From positions 124,001 through 188,000 of the forward strand of contig NZ_JAJTJP010000001.1 of the NCBI RefSeq assembly GCF_021300775.1: a stretch of DNA of 64,000 nt, in the 5' to 3' direction. Below, in pieces: positions 37,198 to 46,781 of this stretch. Both the position numbers and the translations under genes were made by a program. This DNA is from Parvimonas micra. Lineage in GTDB: Bacteria > Bacillota > Clostridia > Tissierellales > Peptoniphilaceae. The first letter of the stretch is position 1; every line of letters starts with the position of its first letter. A model generated the notes under the pieces. It saw nothing but the letters and a program-made list of their open reading frames with translations, had not been told where the DNA came from and did no database searches.

Positions 37198-37674
37198 ATG
37201 GGAAGTAGTGATTTATTATTAATAGTATTTGGATTAATTTTAATATTTGTAATTAAGAAAATAGTAGCAATTTTTCAAACTAGAAAAAAATTAACTGGAG
37301 AATTAACTACTATGCCTCTTAGAGGTAGAAAAGTATTGTTTGGGTTATCTATTGCATTAGTTGCATTTGGTGTTGTATACGCTGTTCAAATTCAAGATAT
37401 TTATAGTATCGTATATGTTTTAATTGGTATTACTTATTCAATAGTATCTCTTGATAGGTTATATATTGGAGATAATGGATTTTGCTTTGATGGAAAACTT
37501 GGAGAGTATAAGAAAATTAAAAAATGGGGTGCTCTAAATAGTAAGTTTTTTGAAGTTGTAGTTACTGGTGATTTAAAAGATGAAATTTTAACTATTCCTC
37601 TTGAAAAGGAAAATGCAGAAAAACTTTCAATTCTTATAAAACAAAATAAAGCAAGACCAAAGGCAAAAAAATAA
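37198..37674 (+). CDS. Small membrane protein of unknown function
   Basis: A 158-residue protein I do not recognise. It has an N-terminal hydrophobic helix (LLLIVFGLILIFVIKKIVAIF), a basic segment (QTRKKLTG), two further helices (FGLSIALVAFGVVYAV and IYSIVYVLIGITYSIVSL) and a cytoplasmic end of about 65 residues with DNGFCFDGKLGEYKKIKKWGAL and a lysine-rich tail. That end looks like the PH-like or DUF-type tails of bacterial membrane proteins. The ATG at 37198 follows GGAGGATTT; the longer frame lacks a binding site. It overlaps ogg by one base. Confidence 0.75.
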   Translation: MGSSDLLLIVFGLILIFVIKKIVAIFQTRKKLTGELTTMPLRGRKVLFGLSIALVAFGVVYAVQIQDIYSIVYVLIGITYSIVSLDRLYIGDNGFCFDGKLGEYKKIKKWGALNSKFFEVVVTGDLKDEILTIPLEKENAEKLSILIKQNKARPKAKK

Positions 37675-38549
37675 TGAAACTTTACGAAAAAGATAATTTA
37701 GTAATATTAGAAGATGTAGAAAATTTTGATGCTAAGGCTATTTTTACTTGTGGACAGGCTTTTAGATGGTATGAAGAAAAAAATGGTAGTTTTACAACAG
37801 TACATTTAGGAAGAGTTTTAAATGTATTAAATGAAGATGACAAAGTTATATTTAAAGGAACAAATTTGGAAGAATTTAACGAAATTTGGATAGATTATTT
37901 TGACTTGAACACAAACTATCAATCTATAAGAAAAAGCTTAGCAAATAATGAAATTTTAGCAAATGCAATGGAATATGGAAAAGGTATTAGAATATTAAAT
38001 CAAAATCATTTTGAAATGTTAATAAGTTTTATAATATCAGCTAATAATATGATTCCTAGAATTAGAAAATCCATTGAAGTAATTTCTATGAGATATGGAA
38101 AATTTATTTGTCAAGATGAAAATAGAAAATATTATTCATTTCCAACTGTTGATGAATTAAGTAAGGCCACAGTAGAAGAATTAAGAGAATTCGCTAAGGT
38201 AGGTTTTAGAGATAAGAGAATTTTTGATACCGTTAATATGATAAAAAATGAAAATATTGATTTGGATAGTTTTGAAAATTTAGAAACAGATAATCTTAGA
38301 GAAGAGCTATTAAGGTTTTCGGGAGTTGGAAATAAAGTTGCAGATTGTATCATGCTATTTTCATATAAAAGAGGGGAAGTTTTTCCAGTAGATGTCTGGA
38401 TTAAGAGAGTTATGGAAGAACTTTTCATAAAAGAAGAAACTCCAGTTAAGAAAATTTCAAAAGAAGCAGATAGAATATTTGGAAAATATGCTGGTTATGC
38501 TCAACAGTATCTTTTCTATTATGGTAGAGAAGAAAAAATTGGAAAATAA
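37674..38549 (+). CDS. ogg: 8-oxoguanine DNA glycosylase, OGG1 type
   Basis: A 291-residue base-excision repair enzyme of the OGG1 family. The N-terminal OGG_N-like part begins with FDAKAIFTCGQAFRWYEE. The helix-hairpin-helix ends in FSGVGNKVADCIMLFS, whose lysine (about residue 222) is the Schiff-base nucleophile. The catalytic aspartate is in VFPVDVWIKRVM (about residue 240). It removes 8-oxoguanine and cuts the strand. It is translationally coupled to the membrane protein before it, and a terminator follows. Confidence 0.93.
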   Translation: MKLYEKDNLVILEDVENFDAKAIFTCGQAFRWYEEKNGSFTTVHLGRVLNVLNEDDKVIFKGTNLEEFNEIWIDYFDLNTNYQSIRKSLANNEILANAMEYGKGIRILNQNHFEMLISFIISANNMIPRIRKSIEVISMRYGKFICQDENRKYYSFPTVDELSKATVEELREFAKVGFRDKRIFDTVNMIKNENIDLDSFENLETDNLREELLRFSGVGNKVADCIMLFSYKRGEVFPVDVWIKRVMEELFIKEETPVKKISKEADRIFGKYAGYAQQYLFYYGREEKIGK

Positions 38550-38574
38550 ATGTAGAGGTGACTCTACATTTTTT
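38549..38574 (+). terminator. Terminator after ogg
   Basis: Stem AATGTAGAG/CTCTACATT with loop GTGA and a T-run, starting at the last base of the ogg stop codon. Confidence 0.87.
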
Positions 38575-38577
38575 AAT

Positions 38578-38610
38578 AAAAAAGGAAGTGATTTTAACAC
38601 TTCCTTTTTT
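38578..38610. terminator. Bidirectional terminator between ogg and the S8 protease
   Basis: Stem AAAAAAGGAAGTG/CACTTCCTTTTTT with loop ATTTTAA. The A-run on one side and T-run on the other let it act on both strands. On the minus strand it lies just after the protease stop codon. Confidence 0.85.
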
Positions 38611-38611
38611 G

Positions 38612-41600
38612 CTATTTATTTACTCTTTTACGAATAAATAATGAACTTAATATTATAGCAGTAATTGCCAATAGTAGGATATTATAGTTATTAGAAATTC
38701 CAGTCTTAACTAGTTTGTTATTTCTTGTCTTAGTTGTAGTATTAGTATTATTGTTATCGCTATTATTACTATTACTACTACTATTATTATTATTACTGTT
38801 GTTACTATTACTACTATTATTGTTGTTGTTTGAATTATTATTTGAATTGTTATTATCAGAACTATCTCTGTTAGCAATAGTTAGAGTAGTTTCTATTTTA
38901 CCAGTTGTAAATTCAAATACAAGTGTGTGAGTTCCAATAGCTAATGTATCTGTAAAAGCTTCTTTGAATTTTACTATTGTACTTCCTTGAACTAATGAAT
39001 AAAAATCTTTACTAACTTCATTACCGTCAACTAAAAGTCTAACAAATTTTGAAATGTCTTCACTAATTTTGATATCGGAAATTTTTTCTCCAAGTTTAAC
39101 AGTTTGGTTATCTCCATAATGGAAAGTTATTGGAGTTTGACTATCATCATTTTGTATTTTAGAAATTACTACAGCATCTTCGGCCTTTTTGTCCTTTGTA
39201 AGTTCAACTTCAAAATTGTTCTTGTCAATTTTGTATTTTTCATCTAATTCAACGATTATCTTATATTTGCCTAATACTACAGATTTTTCAAAAGATTTGC
39301 CTTTATTTTCAAGTTCAATTTCTTCGCCTGTAACTTCATTAATAGCTTTTACTTTTAAGTTGTTAGGGATATTTTCTCCTGAAATATTAATTTTAATTAT
39401 ATATCCCATAACTGATTTTGCATCTTCAATATCTTTAATTGCAGATTCAAGTTCTTTTAGCTTGAAATTAACATTTAGTAGTTGTTTAGCATTTTCAATT
39501 GCATCTAAATAAGCTTCATTTTCTTCTTCATCTGAATTAATATAAAGATTACCATCAGATAAAATATCTTTTTCATTGATTAAATCTTTTAATTTCTTTA
39601 CAAGTTTTGCATGTGCTTTATCTCCATCTAAAGAATCTTTTGCAAGTTTTAGATCTTCAACAGCTTTTTTTACATTAAATTCAGTTCTTGTAGATTCATT
39701 GTCTAATAAGTCTTTAGCAACTTTTATTGAATTATTATAAAGTTCTTTTAATTCATCAATAGCATTTAGATACTTTTCTGATTGTTTTATTTCTTTGCTT
39801 TCTTCAACTAATTTTGTTAATTCAGAGATATCAATACTACTTGGTTTTCTCTTTATCTTGAAATTATATACTTGATCAGGATTTTCAAAGTTTAAATTGA
39901 AATTATTAACAGCGTTAGGGGAGATTTCATAATTTGAAATATTGCCATCAACATCTGTTATTTCAAGTTTATGATTTCCTATTGAAACAGGAATTTTATT
40001 ACCAGTTAAGGATATCACTTTTCCGTCAAGTTCAATTTTACTTAATTTGTCTGTTGTATCAATATATTCTAGTCCAATTTTTATTGTTCCAGTAGTTATT
40101 TTTTCAAGGTTAATAGAAATTTCATTGGTATCTTTTGTAATTTCAATTTCTTTATCTATATTCTTTCCTTTATAGCTTTCTGGACTTAATATTTCAACCT
40201 TATATTTTCCTAATTCTAATTTGTTATTTCCTGATTTGAAATCTAAATCATTTAATTTAAATTTTACATTAGGAATTTCAGTATCTCCAACTTTAAATTT
40301 GAAATTAACATCTTTACCATCAACAACATTTTTTGTAATGTTAAGAGATATTGGGTGACCATCTGCTCCGAATACCCAAGCTTCTCCATTAGGACAAGAA
40401 TATCCATTGGCAATATTTGTAGCTACAACATCATAACCAGATCCACTAGGAATAATAACTGAATGAGTATTTTCGTCAGATTGTTTGTAAGTGTGTTTTA
40501 CAACAACTTCACCAGAATCTTTCTTTCTTATTTCTAGGTTAATTTCATCATTAGGGTAGTTTTCAGGAATATTTGCAATTATTTTTCTTGAGTATTTTTC
40601 AACAAAATTTTCTTCATTATTTTTTCCCCAAGTAAATCCAACTGTAACATTTTTTTCACCCTTTTTAACTTCTATTACTTTTTCTTTTAAGTTGTAAGTT
40701 GGAGTAGGCTCATTAGCTTGTGCTTTGTATTCTCCATAATCTTCTTCTTGAGCTTCGATACAATACCAACCTGGGTTAAGTTTCATACCAGGAGTATAGT
40801 CTAAACTGATTTTTCCTTTTTCAAAATTAAATCTTTCATTGTAGTTATAGATTTTATACTTAGTTTCAATACCTTTTTCTTTAGCATTATCTTGAATTAA
40901 TAAAGAGAATTTATCATCTTCATTTTCTTTATAGTATTCAAAAACAACTTCTTGTACTGGATTTTCATCAGTTAATTTCACAGTTTGCATTCCAGGAACA
41001 ACATAATATCCTTCAGGAATTTCTTTAGGAACAATTTCTGAACGACCTCTACCAATACTTCTAATATCTACTGGTTGTCCAACTGAAAGGTTCATTCCCA
41101 TATAATCTATATGTCCATCATATCCTTTTGTAATTGGAACTACTTTAAATAAATTTTCAGAGAAAAGTAAATCTACTCTCTTGTTAATTGAATTTTCATC
41201 AATTGTTACTTCGGAAATTTCTTTTTGGTCATCAGTACTAAGTACATAATTGTATTTTAATGCTTTATTTGGGTTAGTAATTTCTACAACTATCTTATAT
41301 TTTCCAAATGGGGCAGAGAAGAAAAATTGTGGAGTTTCTTCAACTTCTTGTCTTAATCTAAATTTTTGTTTTGGATTATCAACATTTACAGCAGTAATTT
41401 TAAAATCCTTAAAACTAAGATCTCCTGTGCCTCTAACTAATACCATTTTTTGTCCGATATTTTGTTTAGAAAATTTCAGCTCTATTTTATGGTTTAAGTT
41501 TTCTTCAGTAATTTCAAATTCTTGTTCTAAATTTTCACTAATTAATTTGTATTCGATAGGGCAGAATTTATATACAAAAGTATATTTTCCAGGTCTAAGC

Positions 41601-44600
41601 TTTTGGGTATTCTTTACAATTCTATTTGATTCATCATATACATCATATTTTATTGGAACATGTTCACCATTTTCTGAATTGGAAATTACTTCAAGCTTTC
41701 CTAATGCTTTATCTGTTGTCATCATATCACAGTCTTCTGTATTTTCATTATATGCAATATCAGTTGCTGTAATATTGACATCTTTTAAATCTGTATCATC
41801 TTTTAATTGGATTTCGTATTGATTATTACTAATATTATTAACTTCAAGTTTAACTTCTTTTGCTATCTTATAGTCAGGATAATCAGGGTAAGGTATTTGA
41901 TATTCTATTCCAGTAGCTTTTACAGATTTAATTTCATTAGCATCATCTACTGTGAAAGTAAATTTTTTAGTTTCAGTATCTAGTTTTGCGTTTTTAAATT
42001 TAGGAGCTTCATTATCTATTGTAAATTTAATAGAATGTTTTTGCTCTTTAGCACCTTCTACAGTTGGTTTTGCTAATATATTAAGAGTGTATTCGCCATC
42101 TTTTTGATCTTTAAGATTTGAAATATCAATATTAGTATATCCTAAGAATTCTGGATTTAAATCTTCTTTATCCGCCCAATCTGAAATGTTTTTAAGTATA
42201 AGCTTAGTATTTTTTTGTTCAGTAACAACTTTGTCTTCTGAATTTCTTATTTCATATCTTGCATCTGCATTTCTAGTAAATACAGAGTATAGGGTAATAT
42301 CGTCTAATTTCCCATCACCATTAGGGCTAATAACTAATTTTTTACTAAATACTGGTTTAATGTCTGTATCTTTTTGTAATTTTTTAACATCATTAATTTC
42401 ATCGAAATTTTTCATACCTAACACAACTGGATAATCATCAATTTTACTTTCAATATGAGTAAAAAATCTATGCCAAGCATTTGCAGAAGGTTTCAAATTC
42501 CAGTACATTGGACTTTCTTTATCAAAATCAAATTCATACACTGGTTTTTCTATTACAGAAAGATTATTAAAATCTCCTTTAAAAGTAACGAATGGGAAGT
42601 TTGCTTTTTTGCCATCATTAGCTGATAAAGTTAAAAATCCTTCAATAAAAGCGCCTTTGTCAAAATCTTTAATTTTATCTAAATTTTCTAATGGAATATT
42701 AATTTCTTTAACAATTTCTTGATTAGCGCCAATAGTAAATTTGTCAGAATTTAAAGTTTTTGTAAATAATTCTGTTGGTTTTAATAGATTTTTCTTACCA
42801 GAATGTGCATCTATAGTTACTATTACAGATGGAGTAATTTCCTTAGTATGGTTAGAATAATTCTTAATTCTTAATTTTAGAGTAATAGTATCTTTTATAT
42901 TTTTTATAAAAGTTGATGCAATATTTGTATCCTTATCAACAACTGTAAAATCTAATTCTACAGCAGATTTCATATCAACAATACCAGCTCCTTGTTGTCT
43001 AGGAGAAACAGGTACATTATTTTCTTTATCATTTAGTGGTTTTGCTGAATTCATAAGTATTGTCTTAACTAATTTTCCTCTATTAGCAACACTTAAATTT
43101 TTGAATTCTTCTCTTTCTTTTAAACTTTGTGAGACAATTGCAACTGCACCAGATACATGAGGCGTTGCCATTGATGTTCCACTCATTTCTACAAATCCTG
43201 CTCCGTTTTTTGCAGAATATATATGTCCACCTGGAGCTGTTAAATCAGGTTTTAAAATTCCATCAGATGTAAGTCCCCAGTTTGAGAAACTACTCATTCT
43301 TCCTTCTAGTGGGTTTTTAACAAAATCTTGTTCATTAGTTATAGTTATTTTTACTGGTAATTTTGAAATAAGTTTTTCTCCATCTTCCATAGAAATACCA
43401 ATTACAGGAATTGTAGAAGTATTATCTAGACTCATTGAAAATGATCCTAGTACATTATTATAGATAATAACACCTATTGCACCAGCATCTTCAACTCTTT
43501 TAACTTTATTTTTGAAAGTATCTCCACCACGCTTAATAAGAGCAACTTTACCATTAACATTTGGTAATTTATCATCTTCTAATGCTTCACCACAATTAAC
43601 TATATCAAAAGTATTATTTTCAAAAATTCTTTCTTTAACTTCATAATATGGAATTTTTTCATTACCTACGATTAAAAATTTTGCCATATATGAATTATTT
43701 TCTACAGATGCTACAGTTATAGCACTTTGTTGAATTCCTGGAGATGCAACAGTCCCGAAATCAGGATGATCAATAGATATATCTCCTTGGTATTCACCTT
43801 CATTACCACCTGCTATTACAACATTTGTACCAACGGAGGCAGCTCTATCAATTATCTCAGAAACACTCTTATCTACTGAACTATAATTTCTTACTGTTCC
43901 TTTTGGTTTACCAAGACTCATATTTATAGCTGTTGCTCTTAAGTAAACAGCATCACTGATAGCTTTTATATAGTATGTAGAGGATGTACCTTCATTTGCA
44001 AAGCAATTCATCATTAGGAGTTGTGTATTAGGTGCAACACCTCTCCAGTCATATTTATTATTTATTTTAGTTTTGTTTCCTCCGATAACTGCAGCAACAT
44101 GTTGACCATGACCTTCTTCAGTTTTTTCGGGATTTAAATTTGTATCTTCATTTACATAATGGTATCCTAGAGGTACTTTTGAACTAAAATATAATTTATC
44201 TTCAGTGAAATTCTTTAGAGCACCATTTTTATGCTTAACTAATTTTTGTATATCTTCTTTAGTTATTGAAGGAGTTACATTATTGTCTAATTTAAAAACT
44301 TCATGATTTGGATCGAAGTTTGTATCAATAACACCAACAACTTCACCACGTCCATCATATTTTTTTAATAATTCATCATCAATGCCAATTATTTTTGTTG
44401 CATCAGCAGAACTACGAGGGGTAGGTCTAACAATATTTGGTTTTAGAGTTTCTTCATACTCAATATCAAATTCTATATTCTTAACAAAATCTAAGGTTTT
44501 TAGTTTTGATATTTGAGCATTTGTAGCCTCAAAAGAAATAAATGGCAAAAGAAAATCATCTCTAGATAGTTCTTTGAAGTCACCTATAAGCTCATTAATT

Positions 44601-44824
44601 TTTTCTTTGGCAATATTTAAAGAACTTGAGTTAATTTCTTTTACTTTATCATATTCTCCTTTTTTTAAATATGTATCGACATTTTCATTTGAAATTTTTG
44701 AAGTGTCGACTTTTAAGATTATTTTTTTTGCATTATCTTCAGCTTTTGTTATGAAATTTGTACTAAAAATCGAAAAAACTAAACAAAATGCTAAAAATCC
44801 AGAAAAGATTTTTTTCATTTTCAA
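38612..44824 (-). CDS. Very large wall-anchored subtilisin-like (S8) protease
   Basis: A 2070-residue surface protease, starting after AGGAGG. A signal peptide (FSGFLAFCLVFSIFSTNFITKA) and a propeptide-like inhibitor segment lead into the S8 domain. The triad is visible in GVIDTNFDPNHE (about residue 165), GHGQHVAAVIGG (about 240) and SGTSMATPHVSG (about 551). A PA insert lies between His and Ser. Fn3-like domains follow, as in C5a-peptidase relatives, then many beta-rich repeats and two FIVAR-like helical segments (about 1700-1830). An Asn/Ser linker precedes the sorting signal LVKTG (2038-2042), a membrane helix and RKRVNK. LVKTG in place of LPXTG is unusual. A role in host-protein or complement cleavage is inference from family. 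Confidence 0.93.
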   Translation of the reverse strand: MKMKKIFSGFLAFCLVFSIFSTNFITKAEDNAKKIILKVDTSKISNENVDTYLKKGEYDKVKEINSSSLNIAKEKINELIGDFKELSRDDFLLPFISFEATNAQISKLKTLDFVKNIEFDIEYEETLKPNIVRPTPRSSADATKIIGIDDELLKKYDGRGEVVGVIDTNFDPNHEVFKLDNNVTPSITKEDIQKLVKHKNGALKNFTEDKLYFSSKVPLGYHYVNEDTNLNPEKTEEGHGQHVAAVIGGNKTKINNKYDWRGVAPNTQLLMMNCFANEGTSSTYYIKAISDAVYLRATAINMSLGKPKGTVRNYSSVDKSVSEIIDRAASVGTNVVIAGGNEGEYQGDISIDHPDFGTVASPGIQQSAITVASVENNSYMAKFLIVGNEKIPYYEVKERIFENNTFDIVNCGEALEDDKLPNVNGKVALIKRGGDTFKNKVKRVEDAGAIGVIIYNNVLGSFSMSLDNTSTIPVIGISMEDGEKLISKLPVKITITNEQDFVKNPLEGRMSSFSNWGLTSDGILKPDLTAPGGHIYSAKNGAGFVEMSGTSMATPHVSGAVAIVSQSLKEREEFKNLSVANRGKLVKTILMNSAKPLNDKENNVPVSPRQQGAGIVDMKSAVELDFTVVDKDTNIASTFIKNIKDTITLKLRIKNYSNHTKEITPSVIVTIDAHSGKKNLLKPTELFTKTLNSDKFTIGANQEIVKEINIPLENLDKIKDFDKGAFIEGFLTLSANDGKKANFPFVTFKGDFNNLSVIEKPVYEFDFDKESPMYWNLKPSANAWHRFFTHIESKIDDYPVVLGMKNFDEINDVKKLQKDTDIKPVFSKKLVISPNGDGKLDDITLYSVFTRNADARYEIRNSEDKVVTEQKNTKLILKNISDWADKEDLNPEFLGYTNIDISNLKDQKDGEYTLNILAKPTVEGAKEQKHSIKFTIDNEAPKFKNAKLDTETKKFTFTVDDANEIKSVKATGIEYQIPYPDYPDYKIAKEVKLEVNNISNNQYEIQLKDDTDLKDVNITATDIAYNENTEDCDMMTTDKALGKLEVISNSENGEHVPIKYDVYDESNRIVKNTQKLRPGKYTFVYKFCPIEYKLISENLEQEFEITEENLNHKIELKFSKQNIGQKMVLVRGTGDLSFKDFKITAVNVDNPKQKFRLRQEVEETPQFFFSAPFGKYKIVVEITNPNKALKYNYVLSTDDQKEISEVTIDENSINKRVDLLFSENLFKVVPITKGYDGHIDYMGMNLSVGQPVDIRSIGRGRSEIVPKEIPEGYYVVPGMQTVKLTDENPVQEVVFEYYKENEDDKFSLLIQDNAKEKGIETKYKIYNYNERFNFEKGKISLDYTPGMKLNPGWYCIEAQEEDYGEYKAQANEPTPTYNLKEKVIEVKKGEKNVTVGFTWGKNNEENFVEKYSRKIIANIPENYPNDEINLEIRKKDSGEVVVKHTYKQSDENTHSVIIPSGSGYDVVATNIANGYSCPNGEAWVFGADGHPISLNITKNVVDGKDVNFKFKVGDTEIPNVKFKLNDLDFKSGNNKLELGKYKVEILSPESYKGKNIDKEIEITKDTNEISINLEKITTGTIKIGLEYIDTTDKLSKIELDGKVISLTGNKIPVSIGNHKLEITDVDGNISNYEISPNAVNNFNLNFENPDQVYNFKIKRKPSSIDISELTKLVEESKEIKQSEKYLNAIDELKELYNNSIKVAKDLLDNESTRTEFNVKKAVEDLKLAKDSLDGDKAHAKLVKKLKDLINEKDILSDGNLYINSDEEENEAYLDAIENAKQLLNVNFKLKELESAIKDIEDAKSVMGYIIKINISGENIPNNLKVKAINEVTGEEIELENKGKSFEKSVVLGKYKIIVELDEKYKIDKNNFEVELTKDKKAEDAVVISKIQNDDSQTPITFHYGDNQTVKLGEKISDIKISEDISKFVRLLVDGNEVSKDFYSLVQGSTIVKFKEAFTDTLAIGTHTLVFEFTTGKIETTLTIANRDSSDNNNSNNNSNNNNNSSNSNNSNNNNSSSNSNNSDNNNTNTTTKTRNNKLVKTGISNNYNILLLAITAIILSSLFIRKRVNK
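38745..38860. repeat. Asn/Ser-coding trinucleotide repeat tract
   Basis: Within the protease gene the minus strand repeats AAT, AAC and AGT codons and encodes an almost pure Asn/Ser linker of about 40 residues. It is a wall-spanning spacer. Repeat units of three bases would keep the frame if slippage changed the length. Confidence 0.85.
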
Positions 44825-44894
44825 TCCTCCTATAAATAAATTTATAAAGTATTTTTATATTTAATAAAAAATAAAAGAACAAAAATACAATTCT

Positions 44895-44923
44895 ATTATA
44901 AACTATAAATACTGTATTTTCAA
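44895..44923 (-). promoter_or_regulatory. Promoter of the S8 protease gene
   Basis: On the minus strand TTGAAA (44923-44918) and TATAAT (44900-44895) lie 17 bases apart, about 70 bases before the start codon. Confidence 0.78.
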
Positions 44924-45087
44924 TATTTATACCATTAATATTTCTTATGGTAATATAATAAAATATTAAAATTTCTTATAAGTTTATTTTTAAAAAATAA
45001 AAAAAGTGATGTGATATGGTAATAAATCATTTTTGTTTAATATTTTAAAATTTTTATAAAAAATTTTAAATTTTTGTATAAAAACTA

Positions 45088-45115
45088 TTGATAAATGATT
45101 TATTTGTGATATAAT
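45088..45115 (+). promoter_or_regulatory. Promoter of the regulator-potABCD operon
   Basis: TTGATA and TATAAT with 16 bases between; TGA precedes the -10, giving an extended -10. The right arm of a 12-base inverted repeat (45093-45104) falls inside this promoter, a natural operator position. Confidence 0.75.
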
Positions 45116-45179
45116 ATGTAGTGTTTAGTATAGAGATATTATTTGTTTAATATAATGTTATATTGGGAGAAAGAAAAAA

Positions 45180-45722
45180 ATGGATATCGGAGAAAAAATA
45201 AAAAATTTAAGAACCATTTTAGGACTTACTCAAGAAGAGCTTGCTGATAGAGCAGAACTTACAAAAGGTTTTATTTCTCAGCTAGAGAGGGGACTTACAT
45301 CTCCATCGATTAGTTCTTTGGAGGATGTTTTAGAGGCTCTTGGAACAAATATTTCAGATTTTTTTAAAGAAGAGAAAGAAGAGAGATTTGTTTTTAAAAA
45401 AATTGATGCATTTGAAACGATTTTTGAAAATGGAAATAGTAAATTAGAGTGGATAGTTCCAAATGCACAGAAGAATTCAATGGAACCAATAATTGTGACT
45501 TTAAATGAGAATAAAAGCTACTCAAGAACTTATGAACCATTTGAAGGAGAAGAATTTGGTTATGTGTTAAAAGGTAAAGTAGAACTTCATCTTGGAACAA
45601 ATACATATGTTTTAAATGAAGGAGAGTGCTTTTATACAAGTGGTCAATTTGAAAGAAGTATAATTAATTTATCTAAAAAAGAATCAAAAGTTTTGTGGAT
45701 TACAAATCCACCAAGTTTTTAG
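45180..45722 (+). CDS. XRE-cupin transcriptional regulator of polyamine uptake
   Basis: A 180-residue regulator. An N-terminal XRE helix-turn-helix (LTQEELADRAELTKGFISQLERG) is joined to a C-terminal cupin (EPFEGEEFGYVLKGKVELHLG, LNEGECFYTS). This layout matches PuuR-like regulators that sense small metabolites, often polyamines. It lies nine bases before potA, so it is the first gene of the pot operon and probably controls its own promoter, where an inverted repeat is present. The effector is inferred from context. Confidence 0.9.
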   Translation: MDIGEKIKNLRTILGLTQEELADRAELTKGFISQLERGLTSPSISSLEDVLEALGTNISDFFKEEKEERFVFKKIDAFETIFENGNSKLEWIVPNAQKNSMEPIIVTLNENKSYSRTYEPFEGEEFGYVLKGKVELHLGTNTYVLNEGECFYTSGQFERSIINLSKKESKVLWITNPPSF

Positions 45723-45731
45723 GAGGAATAT

Positions 45732-46781
45732 ATGAGCAATCATGCTGTTGAGTTAGTTAATGTAAATAAAAAATTTGGAGATAATGTTGTTCTAGATGAT
45801 ATAAATCTATATATTAGAGATAAGGAGTTTTTAACACTTTTAGGTCCATCTGGTTGTGGGAAAACAACTACTTTAAGACTTATTGGAGGATTTGAAACTC
45901 CTACAAGCGGAAAAATTTTATTTGAAGGAAAAGATATTTCAAATGTTCCAGCATATGAAAGAAATATAAATACAGTTTTTCAAAAGTATGCACTTTTTCC
46001 AAATATGAATGTTTATGAGAATATAGCATTTGGACTAAGAATAAAGAAAATGTCTGAAAGTGTAATCAATGAAAAAGTTAAAGAAATGTTAAGACTTGTT
46101 AACTTAAAAGGATTTGAAAAAAGATCAATTTTATCTTTAAGTGGTGGGCAACAACAAAGAATTGCTATAGCTAGAGCTTTAGTAAATGAGCCAAAGGTTC
46201 TACTTTTAGATGAGCCACTAGGAGCTTTGGATTTACAACTTAGAAAAGACATGCAAGTTGAACTTAAAAATATTCAAAAAAGAGTAGGTATCACTTTTGT
46301 ATATGTAACTCATGATCAAGAAGAAGCTCTTACAATGAGTGATACAATTGTAGTTATGAATGATGGAAAGATTCAACAAATTGGAACACCTATTGATATT
46401 TATAACGAACCTAAAAATGCTTTTATTGCATCATTTATTGGTGAAAGTAATATTTTAGATGGTATTATGAATGAAGATTTTCTTGTAAGTTTTTCAGGTA
46501 GAAAATTCAAATGTGTGGATAAAGGATTCGCACTTAATGAAGAAATTGATGTAGTAATTCGTCCAGAAGATTTAGAGCTTGTTGACGAAGAAGATGGTAT
46601 GTTAGTTGGTATAGTAAAATCTGAAATTTTTAAGGGTGTTCATTATGAATTACTTGTTAAAGTAGGAGATTTTGATTATATGGTACACTCTACAATTACA
46701 AAACCAATTGGTTCAAAAGTTGGACTAAAAGTAACACCAGATAATATTCATATTATGAAAAAAGGAGCTAAAGAAGTATAG
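45732..46781 (+). CDS. potA: Spermidine/putrescine ABC transporter ATPase
   Basis: A 349-residue ATPase with Walker [10 protein letters not shown], signature LSGGQQQR, Walker [12 protein letters not shown] and [12 protein letters not shown]-terminal TOBE domain (from about 265, [12 protein letters not shown]) is typical of PotA and related importers. The ATG follows AGGAGGAATAT. It is followed without a gap by potB. Confidence 0.95.
   Translation: MSNHAVELVNVNKKFGDNVVLDDINLYIRDKEFLTLLGPSGCGKTTTLRLIGGFETPTSGKILFEGKDISNVPAYERNINTVFQKYALFPNMNVYENIAFGLRIKKMSESVINEKVKEMLRLVNLKGFEKRSILSLSGGQQQRIAIARALVNEPKVLLLDEPLGALDLQLRKDMQVELKNIQKRVGITFVYVTHDQEEALTMSDTIVVMNDGKIQQIGTPIDIYNEPKNAFIASFIGESNILDGIMNEDFLVSFSGRKFKCVDKGFALNEEIDVVIRPEDLELVDEEDGMLVGIVKSEIFKGVHYELLVKVGDFDYMVHSTITKPIGSKVGLKVTPDNIHIMKKGAKEV

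Larger units (their letters stand above)
44825..45179. other. Divergent intergenic region, protease / pot regulator
   Basis: A 355-base region with no gene. It holds outward promoters for the protease (minus) and the cupin regulator (plus), and a 12-base inverted repeat whose arms are 60 bases apart (45021-45032 and 45093-45104). The rest is AT-rich with several short self-complementary A/T tracts. Confidence 0.7.

Noticed and set aside
38715-38930. A plus-strand frame with long leucine runs
   Set aside because: It is the antisense reading of the Asn/Ser repeat linker, not a membrane protein.
41250-41822. A 190-codon open frame on the plus strand inside the S8 protease gene
   Set aside because: It is antisense to a clearly coding, domain-rich gene, lacks a ribosome binding site and its composition mirrors the protease codons.
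44940-45090. CRISPR-like or tandem repeats in the AT-rich divergent region
   Set aside because: Only short, imperfect A/T tracts recur, with no regular unit or spacer.
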